From the NCBI GenBank assembly GCA_016271365.2, contig CM057451.1, positions 372,269,501 through 372,333,500 on the forward strand: a stretch of DNA of 64,000 nucleotides, given 5' to 3'. The notes below the pieces were generated by a model. It was not told where the DNA came from and ran no database searches. It saw nothing but the letters and a program-made list of their open reading frames with translations. The position numbers and the translations under genes were made by a program. Each line of letters opens with the position of its first letter. The first letter of the stretch is position 1. The stretch is from Neoceratodus forsteri (taxonomy: Eukaryota; Chordata; Ceratodontiformes; Ceratodontidae). Of the stretch, positions 1 through 11,059 are shown piece by piece.

Positions 1-940
1 TTGCTTGAACTGACAGGAAACTAGAGAAAACAGCAAATTTAACAAATACAAAAACTAGACTAAATTAATGCAGAGTATTGCAGAACTAACAATTTGCTTA
101 AAACTTTCATATAACAGCAATGACCTTAGCTGCTCAGGACATGAACAGGACTCGGATGTATTAGTTCTCTTCAGCGGAGAGAACAAATCTCATGTTAGAA
201 CACTAGGGGGAGCGTGGCAACAGTGCAAAGTTTACAATGTGTTCTATATTCCAAATTCCATCTCCAGGGCAACATCTGAGACACAATATCATTGCAGGGT
301 TGTATGATATTTCAGACTCCTGTTAGACCTACAGTTGTTAGTGCTGCAAAAAGCAGGATGCTCCAGCAAAAATTAGTGGGGTTGATCCTCAAGAGCAGTG
401 CCCGTTGGAGAAAAGGAAATGCCAGTGATCTGATGAGTGAGTGATGACCATCGAGTTGTCTTAAGACAAAGGGGTCCTGACCCATACTGTATGCTAATAA
501 CTTGGCATCACTGAGAACCTGTGTCATTGCCACATTTGATAAATGTTAGGGAAGTAGGATAAAGGAAACTGAACAAAAAAGTGACAACTGCCAACACCCA
601 TCATCGATATCCAATTTTTTTGTTGTCATTTTATGTTTATTATTTTGTGTTATACAATGAAAATAACTTCCTTGTACAAAGCAATAGGAAATGAGGCAGT
701 GACTTTACCATACACTACAATAACTCATTCTATCTAATGCCGCCATTTTGGGTAAGGTTAAGCAATGGATGGTTCTGACGCCATATGCCGCTAATGGGTA
801 TAATGGGTTAAACATAAAGTTGATAAACAGTTTTAGCTTTGTAGTCTTGTACAACAGGAGGTGGGAGAATTCCAACCGAAGTTTATAAACTAAAGTACAG
901 TAAATGCTAGCCTCGTCAATGGCTTAGGTATAAAACGATA
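1..940. other. No recognisable feature
   Basis: AT-rich sequence with only short open frames (73-80 codons) that lack any motif I know. No terminal repeats, poly-A tail or tRNA-like boxes were seen. It is the left flank of DIRS-A. Confidence 0.6.
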
Positions 941-984
941 GGTAGAACGAAAGAAAAAATTAATTGCCATGGTAATGTTGTTAC

Positions 985-1157
985 TTCCAGGGGATCCCTC
1001 ATTATTCTTAACTAATGTAGTTAAGCCCAGTAGGTGCAACTGCCTTGGAGACTGGAACTTATGTAAATGAAGGAATGTTGCAGTGGAACTTAGAACATAG
1101 TTCAAATCTCTGCCTCTAGGTGCTGCTGCCAACAGTAGTTTCCCTCAGATTCATTTC
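985..1157 (+). repeat. DIRS-A left inverted terminal repeat
   Basis: About 170 bp whose reverse complement recurs at 16416-16580. Shared blocks include GGGATCCCTCATTATTCTTA near the outer end and TTTCCCTCAGATTCATTTC at the inner end. Divergence and small gaps show that the copies are old. Confidence 0.85.
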
Positions 1158-1384
1158 GAGCTAAGTGAGCAATAGCCCCCTATCTACTATCCTAAGCTAT
1201 TCTAGCTAAAAAGTACATCAATAAAGAAAAAAGAAACAATAGATGGCCCAACTGGGCAACATATGGCAGACAAAAAGTAGCAGAAGACATGTGAATGAAC
1301 AGTAAGCAATGCCAGCCAATGAGTACACAGGTAGCACTGCAGGTTGGAGAGGCTTTCAGGTTCTGTAAGGGGAGGCTGGGAAGG

Positions 1385-1490
1385 AAGCTTAAGCATAATG
1401 AGGGATCCCCTGGAAGAAAGAACATTACTATGGAAACTATTTTTTTTCTTCAAACCCCAGGAATCCTTTATTATGCTTAACTAATGCAGA
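1385..1490. repeat. DIRS-A internal complementary region
   Basis: Two back-to-back blocks. The first (CATAATGAGGGATCCCCTGG) is the reverse complement of the left terminal repeat's outer end. The second (GGAATCCTTTATTATGCTTA) matches the reverse complement of the right terminal repeat's outer end. In DIRS elements this region lets the linear cDNA be joined into a circle before recombinase-mediated integration. It lies just beyond the 3' end of the recombinase gene, as expected. Confidence 0.82.
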
Positions 1491-2518
1491 CTATGAAGCA
1501 GTACCTTGGGAAGTTTGGCACAGAACCGGTTTTGGAAAAAAGTTCTGCAAAACTGCAGTGCCATACCTAGCATCACTTCTGGACTGTATATCCAGGCAGT
1601 AGTGCTTAGTGAAGGTGTGCACTGTCTTCCAGGTAGCTGCTTTACAAATTTCCAATAGGGGTATGTCCCTTGCAGCTGCGATAGAGGAAGCTGTGCCACG
1701 GATGGAATGGTCTCTGAGGCAGCTGTTTGTCTGCTTTGCTATAGCAAAACTGTATGCAGGAGACTATCCAACAAGTGATAGTCCTCCTTGAGGCTGGCCT
1801 GCCCTTACTCATCTCACCACAGATGAGGAACAGCTGTGAAAGGGGGGACCTTATATCTTTGGTGTGTCCAAATAATGCTAATGCCCTCTTGACATTTAAG
1901 CTTTGCAGTTTTAGTTCGCTCGAGCTGGACTTTGCTCTCAAAAACACAAGGAGGGTAATGGATTGGTTCAGGTGAAACTCAGAAACCACTTTAGAAAGGA
2001 ATTTTCTGTTAGTCCTGAGAACTACTTTATCTTTGTGGAAGATTACATAGTTTGGGTCTGTGCAGAGCGCTTGGAGTTCTGACACCCTTCTTGCAGAGGT
2101 GATAGCCACCAGAAAGACATGCTTCCAGGTGACATACTTAAGGTCAGCAGTAGCCATGTACTCAAAGGGGAGGTTCCATGAGCTTGACTATGCACAGGTT
2201 AAGGTCCAAGGGGGACACAGGCTCTATGAGGGGTTGGTACAAGTGGAGAAGACCCTTGAAGAATTCTCTGAAAATGGGGTGAGAGGCCAGTTTTTTCCTG
2301 GCCTGCTGAAATATAAGTAGATTGCTGCCAGGTGCAACTTAAAGGTGGAGGTTTTAAGGCCCAAGGCCTGAAGAGGAACCAGGTAGTCCAGCAAGGCTGG
2401 CAGTTCTGCTTCCGAGGGACTGATCTGCCTAGGTTCACACCATAAGGTAAGCCTCTTCCATTTGGAAGCATAAGTCTTCCTGGTGACAGGCTTCCTATAG
2501 ACACTAAGTATCCTAAGT
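1490..2518 (-). pseudogene. DIRS-A tyrosine recombinase (broken)
   Basis: The minus strand encodes a phage-integrase-like catalytic domain. The stretch ITSARRVSELQ holds the first catalytic Arg. Farther on, in another frame near 1590-1620, the block ATWKTVHTFTKHYCLD holds the conserved Trp and the nucleophilic Tyr (HY). The HxxR block is damaged by a frameshift (PFHPWHS in place of HSTRH). The 171-residue open frame 2157-1642 covers the middle; the part above it (2199-2518) is the N-terminal helical region, shifted in frame. The enzyme would integrate circular DIRS DNA. The gene is truncated upstream by the hAT insertion and is certainly inactive. Confidence 0.85.
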
Positions 2519-4099
2519 CAAGGCCCCTAGAATTCTGTGGCTGCAGAATTTTGCGCAGAACTTGCAATCTACCGCGAACTTCTGCGGTGCCGCAGAATTC
2601 ACTCTTCTTGGTGATTTTTTATTAATATTTCTGTTTATACATAGAATCTGGTTCCCTTCCCCTCTTTTTATATCCAAAACCCCCCTATATGTTCAGAATG
2701 TGATGTTATCATTGCTATAACATCATACATTAGCGAATGAAATGGCTGCATTCTGCAACAGAAATGAACAGTCACTTATCTACCACAGCTCCCACTGCCA
2801 GAGACGGTGACACAAAACACATCATGCATGGTGATATTTGCTCAACCTGCACTACAACCTAATATAATTTTCAGTCTTACATTATTGCACTATGGCCAAC
2901 TTAAACAAAACCTTGTCAATAGCATAGACCTGTTAAGTGCATACCTCACTTTGTACAAACCTATTTGTGCCTTTAAGGTATAGAGATGCTATCTGAAATG
3001 AATAACTGGTAAAAATTAATTTAACTGTCTAAATTTGTAAGAAAAATAAAGTAATTATGCCCAGAAAAGTGAAATATAATAATGTGTAGACCAGGTGAAA
3101 GAATAGACCTGTTAAATAAATAATTGCACTGTACGCATTTTTGCCAGGGTTATTGATTACATATTGTCATTGGTTGATAGAATCACTTAAAAGTTATTGA
3201 GAAATGCTGTGTGCAGGGACAGCTGTTGGGCCAGAGGGTAGTATGATGCGTTTCCGTGCCGGCAACTCAGGTTTAGAGATTAGCTCTGGTTGCTGGCTGG
3301 GCAGCACAAGGATTGGTGGAACACATCACTGCTCGGAGCCTGGGAAGGTATGGTGCAGCGTTCTGTCACATGGTGGACACATTGTGATGGGCCAGACAGC
3401 TGTATCTCACAATTGCTTCACATGCATGTCATGGCCTGATGGTGTTATGCAGTGTGTCAGGGAAAGCAGGTTGACATGAAAAATGAGTTTGCAATAACTC
3501 TTCTATGTCATTTCCAATGGGACTTGTATGAAGTTCATGGAAAAAAAAAATATATATATATATACACACACACACAAAATATCTCTGTCTGTCTCACCAC
3601 ACACATACACATGCATATTTGTATGTATGTTGCAGAATGCATATAAATATGCAAGTGATACACAGTTGGAACCTCATGAGTGGTGTTGAAAGCACATATA
3701 AATATATAAGTGATAGACAGTGGAAACATCATTAGTGGGATAGATAGCATGCATATAGAAATACCTTATTTATCACGTAAGATCCCCTCTGCATATGTCA
3801 TTTATGCAACAGGCTAGGACCTTAAGGGAGAGACACTTGTTTTGCTTTTTTAGGCATAAAATTATTTTTATAAGTTTATTTTTTGAACTAGTGTTACTGT
3901 GCTTTCCACCATCCTGATTGCTATAACCACTGGCATGAAAATAAAGCCAGGATGACAAGTAGACACTGTGATGTGGAAATTTGTTAGTGCAGCAGAACTT
4001 CCGCAGAAATTACAAACCACCGCCGCAGAAGTTCTGCGGCAAATGGTAGTCTTGCCGCGGAACTTGGTCCCACTGTGCCGCAGAAAAGTAGGGTCCCTG
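2519..4099. mobile_element. Non-autonomous hAT-type DNA transposon inside DIRS-A
   Basis: The 1581-bp insert is flanked by the identical 8-mer TCCTAAGT (2511-2518 and 4100-4107), the target duplication length of hAT elements. The ends are imperfect inverted repeats: the left reads CAAGGCCCCTAGAATTCTGT and the reverse complement of the right reads CAGGGACCCTACTTTTCTGC. Both subterminal regions carry repeated GCAGAA/TTCTGC words, as hAT subterminal repeats often do. No transposase is encoded; the interior is AT-rich with a TA/CA microsatellite. DIRS-A recombinase/linker sequence continues on both sides, which confirms an insertion. Superfamily is inferred from the 8-bp duplication and terminal pattern. 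Confidence 0.83.
3541..3625. repeat. A/TA/CA simple repeat
   Basis: A run of A is followed by (TA)n and (CA)n, with ACACATACACATGC-type degenerate repeats after it. It lies inside the hAT element. The short open frames over it are low-complexity artefacts. Confidence 0.85.
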
Positions 4100-4107
4100 T
4101 CCTAAGT

Positions 4108-5000
4108 ACCTCCTCAGAGAGCTGGAGATCTGAGAACTCTAGCTGCTCTAGAACCAGGCTTTGAGACACGGAGACTTGAGGTTTGGGTAGGTTATTCTGC
4201 ACTGAGACATGGTGAGCAGGTTGTGTCTCTGAGGAAGGATAATGGGCTGGAGCTTTTTTTTATTATTTCAAATCTAGGATTACAAGTACCTTTGAGCCAA
4301 GGCTCTTTTACAAAGGTTCCACGTCGGTTTGAGGACAGTACGACAAAACTACGATGACTCATGCTAAGACATCAATGTACGGAAATTATAGGAAGGATAA
4401 ACAGGTTAAACAAGCATGCAATCAGTTACCAGAGGAAAATGCATACATTTTGGCAAAAACAGGTCAAGGGCAGATGAGGGTGTGCAACAGTATTACAAGA
4501 CATGGGTAAAACACAGGGTGGTAAGAGCTGCCACAGGCATTGTCACAGAATATAGAGAAGTGCAGGAAGCGGGGTTAGGAGGAGGGGGAGGAAAGAGAAG
4601 GGAGAAGAAGAAAGACCAAGGGAAATGGGGGGATAAAGTGCTAAATGGGGGGGCTGAGGCAGCACTGAGAGGGTAGCTAGGGTGGCTGGCTAGATGAGGC
4701 AGCTTGGACAGAGCTAGCAGCTGGGGGTACCAAGGCTGCCTGGTCCAATCTGGTGCCACCAGAAACATGGATACAGGCTGGCTCCTTAACCTTCAGTAGG
4801 ATCCTGAGCAGTAGGGGGAAGAGGGGAAATGCATAAAGAAACCTCCCTGTCCAATCCATTGCTACTGCGTCCAGAGGGATAGGACCCACTACTGGCAGCC
4901 TGCAACAGAACAGAGGGAGCTGATGATTCTGCTCCAAGGCAAACAGATCTATTTCTGGAGTGCCCCACCTTCTAAAGATTGACTCCAGCACTTGCTTGTT
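4108..5000 (-). pseudogene. DIRS-A region between RNase H and recombinase (interrupted at 4251-4683)
   Basis: The minus strand from 4991 encodes RRWGTPEIDLFALEQNHQLP, the conserved block that follows RNase H in DIRS polymerases. Next come a proline/serine-rich stretch and the equivalent of 33020-33250 in DIRS-C (compare the plus-strand word GAACTCTAGC at both loci). Frameshifts are present. The segment links the RNase H end to the start of the recombinase gene. Confidence 0.7.
4251..4683 (-). mobile_element. Unclassified ~430-bp insertion, probably retroposed
   Basis: DIRS-A sequence is interrupted here compared with DIRS-C. The hexamer GGCTGG occurs directly before (4245-4250) and at the end (4684-4689), a possible short target duplication. 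The left end is a T-run (AGCTTTTTTTTATTATTTC), which would be a 3' poly-A tail on the minus strand. The right part is purine-rich (GGAGGGGGAGG type). No coding motif is visible. The source family was not recognised. Confidence 0.4.
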
Positions 5001-5550
5001 TAGGGCCCATTCGTGGTGCCCTCGACTGATCCTACTGAAGGTGTCTGCTAGGGTATTTTCCTTCCCTGGCAGGTGGATTTGCCACCAGATGCATGTCCAG
5101 ATAGTAGGCTAGAGACCAGATCTTCATTGACTCTGTGCAGTTTCGAGGATCTGGTTCCTCCTTGCTTGCTGATGAAGTACATGGTGGTAGTACAGTCTGT
5201 TCGGACCTGGACTGACTGACCCCTCAGCTGGGGGGCAAAGGCCTGTAGGTCCAGGAAGACTGCCTTGAGCTCCAGGAGGTTTATATGCAGTTGTGATTCT
5301 CGAGGAAACCATACACCACTGTGTGTCTGGTTGCCCAGATGTGTACCCCAGCCTAGAAGGGAAGCATCTGTAGTAAAGACTACAGTTGGAGCCTGCTGCT
5401 GGAATTAGACTCCTTGCCACAGGTTCTCCACTTCCTTATACCACTCCAGTGCTTATAGCAGGATTCTTGTGACTGGCACTAGCTTGGAGAGTGGGTCCCT
5501 TCTTTGGGACCTAATGAGACCTGAGGTGATACTGTATGTCTCGCATTTGA
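5001..5550 (-). pseudogene. DIRS-A RNase H domain
   Basis: The minus strand reads VVFTTDASLLGWG (first catalytic Asp), then INLLELKAV (Glu), then QVRTDCTTTMYF (second Asp), and finally LADTFSR near 5050 (last Asp). That is the complete catalytic set of the RNase H fold in DIRS polymerases, which degrades RNA in the RNA:DNA hybrid. The domain directly follows the RT and precedes the WGTPEIDLFA block. A stop and a frame change near 5400 break it. Confidence 0.82.
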
Positions 5551-5552
5551 TA

Positions 5553-6252
5553 TCAGGCTCCTGGAACCACAGCCATGGTGGAAGCCATGTGCTCTAGCAA
5601 CCTTAGGAAGTGAATTGCAGGCCTGGGCTGTCCCAGGCAGAATGATCCAAACAGGTTTTGAAGGTTTGACATTCTGTCCTGTGGGACAGAAGCTTTTTCT
5701 TGCAGAGTATCCAACTCTGCCACTATGAACTCCAGGGATTGTACTGGTTGCAGGTGAAACGTTTGCTGGTTCAAAAGGAAACCCAGGGACTCTAGGGTGT
5801 CCTGGATGAGTCTTAGGTAGTCCCTGACCTGCTGGGGAGACTTCCCCAAATTCAGCCAGTCATCCAGGTAGGGGAAAGACTGAGAGACTACCTGCCTCCT
5901 TAGGTGAGCAGACACCACAGCCAGACATTTTGTGAACACCCTTGGAGTGGAGGGGAGCCCAAAGGGGAAAGCTGAAAACTGGTAGTTGCCCAAGGGCAGC
6001 CAGAATCTCAGATACTTCCTGTGGCTGGGCCTCATTGGGATGTGGAAGCAGGCATCCTTCAGATCTAGAGATAGCAGTCAATTATCCTGCTGGAGGGAGG
6101 GAATCACTACTGACTGAGTGACCATTCTGAACTTGGGCTTTGCCAAGTGCTTGTTCAGATATCTGAGATCCAGGATAGGTCGCTATTCCCCATTCTTCTT
6201 TTGAGTGAAGAAGTACCTTGAGTAAAGGCCTTTCCCCCAGAGAGAATGGGGA
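5553..6252 (-). pseudogene. DIRS-A reverse transcriptase
   Basis: The 160-residue open frame 6035-5553 carries FPFGLPSTPRVFTK and the catalytic box YLDDW (residues 56-60), the DIRS/LTR-type variant of YxDD. Upstream in another frame are RPILDLRYLNKHL and LLSLDLKDACFHIP, with the first catalytic Asp. It copies element RNA into DNA. A stop and frameshift near 6035-6090 split it. It is homologous to DIRS-C RT (34741-33827) but clearly divergent, so DIRS-A belongs to a different subfamily. Confidence 0.87.
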
Positions 6253-8110
6253 ATTGCTTCTACTGCATTTGTCTGCAGCAACTTTTTGACCTTTAACTCC
6301 AATAAAATTCTTTCTGTTGGAGTTGAGGGCGCAAAGCGCCAGTGGCTGCAGCTTTGGAAAGGCCTTGAACTGCAGAGAGAGACTCTGGCTCACCACCTCC
6401 AAAATCCTCTTGTCAGTGGTAATGTGTTGCCACACTTGCAGAAAATGAGCCAACCAACCTTCTACCCACCCACCGGGAATGGGTTGGCAACCTGGGGAGA
6501 GCAGTCACGGGTTCTGCTTAGGCTGGGACCTGGCAGCTGGAGCAGGTTCAGCCCTCCTGACACCTCGTCTACCCTGCCCCTGAAATAGCCTCTCGCCTGA
6601 GAATAATCCATGGCTATGGCTGGTAGTAGGCCCTAGGGTAGTAGCCTCTACACCAACCTCCTCTTCCCTGAGACCTGTGGGAAGTGGAGGCTTTTTCTTT
6701 GGCTGAGTTGCTCTTGTAGGTGGTTTTGTATTCCTCCACCTTTCTCATGTATGCCTCAGTCTTATCCCCAAAGTGGGAGTTGTTTTTGCAGAGAAGTCCA
6801 TAGCCTTGGCCCAAGTGTCCTGGGTCAGGTTAGTAGCCCAGTGCCAGGTGAATCTTCTTAAGGAAACAGCCAGGGCCATGACCCTGGAGGCAGAGTTGTT
6901 GACATCCACTGCCATGTGAAACAGGAACTTCATAGCGTCCAGTGCTGTCCTGGTAGTGTCAGCTAAGGCATGCCCTACTTCAGTAGGGATGCTGTCAAAC
7001 ACGGCTAAGACTGAAGTCCAAAGGGCCTTTTGGTAGTGAGCGGTGTAAGCCATGTAAGTAACCTGCTCAAAAGGAGGGAGGCTATCATACATCCCATCTT
7101 GCCCATTCCATCCAGTTTCCTGGAGTCACTGTCTGGGGGGTTGGGAGACAAAGGCACCTTGGATTTATCACAGACAGCCGCCTGGACCACTCACACATGA
7201 CTGGGGTGTGAACAGAGGTACACAGCATTGCTTCTGTCCAGCTGGTATTTTTCCCCACCATTTTGTATACCCCCGGGATAGAAGTAGGGGTCTGAAGAAT
7301 TTTTAAGGTTGCCTTCCTTACAGACTTGTGAATAGTCAATAAAAGTCTCTTGGTGGGGGCTAGCCTCATCATCTCTAAGAAGTCAGCTTCTTCCTCTTCC
7401 TCCACAGTTTCCTGGGTGGCAAGGTCAAGTGTGTCCACCATTTGCCTGACAAAGGTATAATGGGAGGAGAAACCCTCAGGGCCCCTGGGTGGGGATCTGA
7501 ACCCCTGTTCTGGGGAGACCTCTGGTTCAATCGGTCCCCCCTTATCCTCATCTCCTTCCTAAAATTATTCCAGCCCCAGGGAAGAGGGAACAGGGACTTG
7601 GGGTGGCACCAGTGGAACCAGAGGTGCCACTACAGACCCCACAGACCGCAGGACCTGGGAAGCCTCGGCTATGTCCCCTGCCGAGAGCAAGCTTGTTTTG
7701 TCCACTGAGAGCTCCCTTGTGTCTTCAGCAGGTGGTGCAGTGACATGTTTTTCCTTAGTGGGAACCAGGTCTGAACTCTGCTCCATGGACATCTTATGTT
7801 TTTCACAGTACAGTTTTTCAGGGACCTTGGGGGCCCCCTCTTTGTATTTACTGTGAGAGGGCCAGTCTTCAGACCTTTTAGGAGATGTGGAGGTGGACTA
7901 AGAGGCCATGTCTTCGAGTCTTTTGGCCCTCTTTTTCATGTTTTTTGAGCAAAACCTACTGCAGAGCTCACAGTTTACAAAAATATGGCTAGGACCCAAA
8001 CACTTTAGACACAAGTCATGGCCATCAGCCCTGGCAAGGAGTTCAAAACACTTGGCACAAATTTTAAAATCCTGTGGGTCTTGTTCTCTTTTTAGGCCGA
8101 ACTGCTGCTG
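6253..8110 (-). pseudogene. DIRS-A gag-like gene
   Basis: Several overlapping minus-strand frames make up one degraded Gag. Near 7930-8090 the N-terminus shows CAKC, then H-x2-C-x2-CLG-x2-H-x4-C-x2-C, a Cys/His cluster also found at the Gag start of DIRS-B and DIRS-C. The middle (7792-7085) is acidic and Pro/Ser-rich. The C-terminal part (7092-6614) is helical, ending in a basic Gly/Arg-rich tail (SQGRGGW). Gag would package element RNA in the cytoplasm. The RT begins just downstream. Confidence 0.72.
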
Positions 8111-8190
8111 CTAGCTTTTGGAAGACAGAAATCTTGCTTTTAGAGCAGAAAGCAGCTGACTTAAAAAAGCTACCATTTTTCTTACCAATT
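8107..8190 (+). repeat. Direct repeat unit 1 in the DIRS-A leader
   Basis: About 83 bp starting GCTAGCTTTTGGAAGACAGA recurs at 8428-8512 with few mismatches, 321 bp away. It sits at the Gag start, so it belongs to the element's 5' leader. Confidence 0.85.
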
Positions 8191-8427
8191 TAACACTCCT
8201 GTCTCAGCAGGAGTCAGTGTCTGTTGGGATTAAGCAAACAGATACTTTATTAGAAGCAGAGCAGGTCTCATTTAGGGTTAAAAAACAAAAGAAAGTCAGT
8301 GTGCGTTTCTGTGTTGAGGAAGGGTACTGTATCAACTTAGTTTGCTAAATCAGTAGGAGGGGAGAGAGGTTAATTGGGGGTGTGGCTTAGGCAGTAGAAA
8401 AGCGTGCAACTCCAATTACAACTTCCT

Positions 8428-8512
8428 GCTGTTAGCTTTTGGAAGACAGAAATCTTGCTTTTAGAGCAGAAATCAGCTGACTACAAAAGCTACCGTTTTT
8501 TCTTACTAATTG
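8428..8512 (+). repeat. Direct repeat unit 2 in the DIRS-A leader
   Basis: Second copy of the 8107-8190 unit. The spacer (8191-8427) has no coding content. Its right end is close to the left edge of the CR1-A insertion. Confidence 0.85.
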
Positions 8513-8570
8513 CCCTCCATCCCACCCCTCCACCCTAAGACAGTTCTACTTTTATAGCCACTGGATTTGA

Positions 8571-8598
8571 CTGACAACAGGAACGTCCTGTTTGTCAG
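8571..8598. repeat. 28-bp near-perfect palindrome
   Basis: CTGACAACAGGAACG runs into CTGTTTGTCAG, giving a near-perfect inverted repeat with one unpaired base. A related TTTGTCAGT word occurs at 15951, just beyond the CR1-A 3' end. The palindrome may therefore belong to the DIRS-A leader, and the CR1 5' edge may lie to its right. Confidence 0.6.
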
Positions 8599-8820
8599 TA
8601 GGACGGGAAGGATCATAGAGAAACATTAGTTTTGTCAACCCTGAAGGAAAAAAATAGCTCTTTCTCCCCCCTAGCTGATGAAGGTCTGACTCTGAGCAAG
8701 GAAGAAGGAGACTACTGAAGAATATAGGAAGTTGCTGTCCCAGAACAGGATGGGTGAGAGTTGTAAGGAGAGGAGAGAGTAAGTATACAGAGCAACAGGA
8801 GAGGGGACACAAAATAAGAC

Positions 8821-9670
8821 ATGATGGGAGTGGTGCAGTGCAATGGCTGTGGGGCGGCAGTGTTCCGGGAGACATTCTGGAGGCTACGATGCTGCCCTAT
8901 TTGCAGGCACCTCTCTGGTCTGAGGGAGGTGGTTGCCTGTCTCCAGGCTGACCTGGCTAGGATTCGTGAAACCTCCTCCTCCACTCAGGGACCACCGCTG
9001 CTACCTCAGAGGCTGCCAAGAAAGAGGAGCGGTTGGACCAAGGTGGGCTCAGGGAGGGAGAGGGTGGAGAAACAGGGGTGCATCCCTCCAGCAGTAGCTC
9101 TCCACAATTCATATGCTGTTCTGGCGGATAGTGGGTCCTCTATGGAGGCACCTGCAGTGGAGACCAAGGAGGATGTTGGGAACCTCCACAAAGGAGGCCC
9201 ACAGGAGGGTGGCACGGGACCCCACAGGGGAAGAAAACAACTTCTGGTGGGGAACTCAATCATTGGGGAAGGAAGGGAGAGGGAGGAGCCTGCCTGGCAC
9301 CAGCGGTTTGGAGGACAGTGGTGCTTAACTCAGGGATTGTGGGAGCAGCTGCACGAGGGAGGGAGCTGGATGTCATTGTCCACCTAGGGACAAATGACCT
9401 GGCTCGGAATGGGATCAGAGCAGTGCAAGAGGAGTTTGTAGAGTTGGGGAGGGGCCTTAGACAAGTAGAGCATACATTAACCTTCTCGGAGGTGCTGCCT
9501 ATCTATGGCAAGGGTGATGCTAGGGTACTCCACACCATGGAATTCAATGAATGGTTGAAAACCTGGTGTGTAGCTCAGGGTTTTGGCTTCATTGGGGAGC
9601 CACCTGGAGTGATGCAGACCTATACTGGCACGATGGTTTACATCTGTGGGGGGCGAGGATCTTAGGTGAT
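8821..9670 (+). pseudogene. CR1-A ORF1 (finger plus esterase-like domain)
   Basis: The 188-residue frame 8821-9387 begins with a Cys cluster (CNGCG, then CCPIC), resembling the PHD-like finger of CR1 ORF1 proteins. Then comes LLVGNSII, equivalent to the Ser block of SGNH/GDSL esterases. After a frameshift, VIVHLGTNDLA (9374-9407) is the GTND block, and a degraded DGLHL-like block lies near 9640. In the family this protein binds LINE RNA; the esterase role is unsettled. ORF2 follows within about 200 bp. At least one frameshift (about 9300-9390) breaks it. Confidence 0.83.
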
Positions 9671-9879
9671 AGGTTTAAATGCTTCATTGGCAAGCATTTA
9701 AACTAGTCAAGGGGGCAGGCACTGAAAAGGAGCAGGAAAATCCCAGCCTGCCCCAACAATACACGGTAATTAGCAAGCTAAACACCAAGGTAGAGAAGTC
9801 ATTAGGGAACAGGACAGAGGTAAATGCAAAAAAAGGCAAAGGCAGTAAGGACAGGGATGGGGCTAAAAGGGGCAAGGCC

Positions 9880-10079
9880 ATCAAAAAATGGAGGGTGATG
9901 AGTACCAATGCCCGTAGTCTGTGTAACAAGCTCCCTGAACTAGTGGCCTTGATGGAAGAGGGATGCCTGGATATTGTGGCAGTCACAGAAACATGGTACA
10001 CAGAGAACCATGACTGGGATGTCAACATACCAGGATACACAATATACAGGAGGGACAGGGAGAATAAAATAGGAGGAGT
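9880..10079 (+). pseudogene. CR1-A ORF2, start of endonuclease
   Basis: Reads STNARSLCNKLPEL and DIVAVTETW, the first two conserved blocks of APE-type LINE endonucleases, where Asn and Glu bind metal. It then reads YRRDRENKIGG and stops at the inner LINE insertion. The next residues (VALYVREG) resume at 13282. This enzyme nicks target DNA to prime reverse transcription. Confidence 0.88.
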
Positions 10080-11059
10080 TCAAGTTTCAAGTTCAAGTTT
10101 ATTGCAGGAAAACTCCATTGAGCAAACTCATTCACAAGGAGGTCCTGTGACATACAGACTTACACAACATACATACATAAATAGTTAATAAACAATATGT
10201 ACATAAATGCAAGCGTCACATAATACAAGCAAGATATACATACAATGACCACATGGGATGACCGCAGGTGGTAACAACTAAAGTAACACAGGGTGGCGAC
10301 TTATAGATAGCATACTGATACTTGAAACATGGTACTGGTGTTTGCAATAAATACATTTTGGCAGATGGGACAAACAACAGAATAAAACGGATAAGGGAGG
10401 TAGGAATGGTTTGATAGTGTGATCAGAGGAGTATACACGTAGACAGGGCCAGGAGTAGGAAAGGATAGCAGGAGTTAGATTGCTGCAGCAAGGTAGCAGA
10501 TATGAGACAGAAGCCTGTGGGTGGAGTTGTTTCTTAGTATAAATGAAGTGCAAACAATAAGTAGCTAATATGCACAAAGCAATTATAGTCTTACCAAAGG
10601 ATGCACATGGCACACATGGGGAAAGAAGAGGCTTAATGACAGTTGCAGGTATCTTTTATTTTAGTTGAGCACAGCACTTTATAGAAGTTAATTGAAACTG
10701 TGCTAGTTAGTTTCAGTACGGTCCGTAATTGGTTCCAAATAGAGGGAAGGGCATGCGTAATAGCACGTTTACCAAAGGAGGTCCGCGTCCTTGGAATATT
10801 AAGCATAATAAAGTCAGATTTTCTTAGCGAGTATGCACTGTGAAATACTAATGAGAGATGAAAGATAGCTCGGTAATTTGTGCAGGAGCAGTTTAAGAGT
10901 CCATAGACCAGTATGGAGCAAGCGCTTAGTAGTGAGAGATGTCCATCCAACAGCTGCATACAGGTCACAATGATGCGAACGGTAAGGGGAGTTGGTAAAG
11001 AACCGTAATGCACGGTGGTAAAGGATGTCCAGTTTACTTACATTTGCGAGGGTGGCAGA
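10080..11059 (-). pseudogene. Inner LINE C-terminus and 3' untranslated region
   Basis: The frame 11013-10633 ends the protein: SDFIMLNIPRTRTSFGKRAI followed by LPSIWNQL, a common C-terminal signature in L2/Rex1-group LINEs. The last ~550 bp are untranslated and end in short tandem CTTGAA-type units instead of poly-A. Confidence 0.78.

Noticed and set aside
3452..3750. Open frames over the TA/CA repeat
   Set aside because: Low-complexity translation of a microsatellite on both strands (YIYTHTQ-type text).
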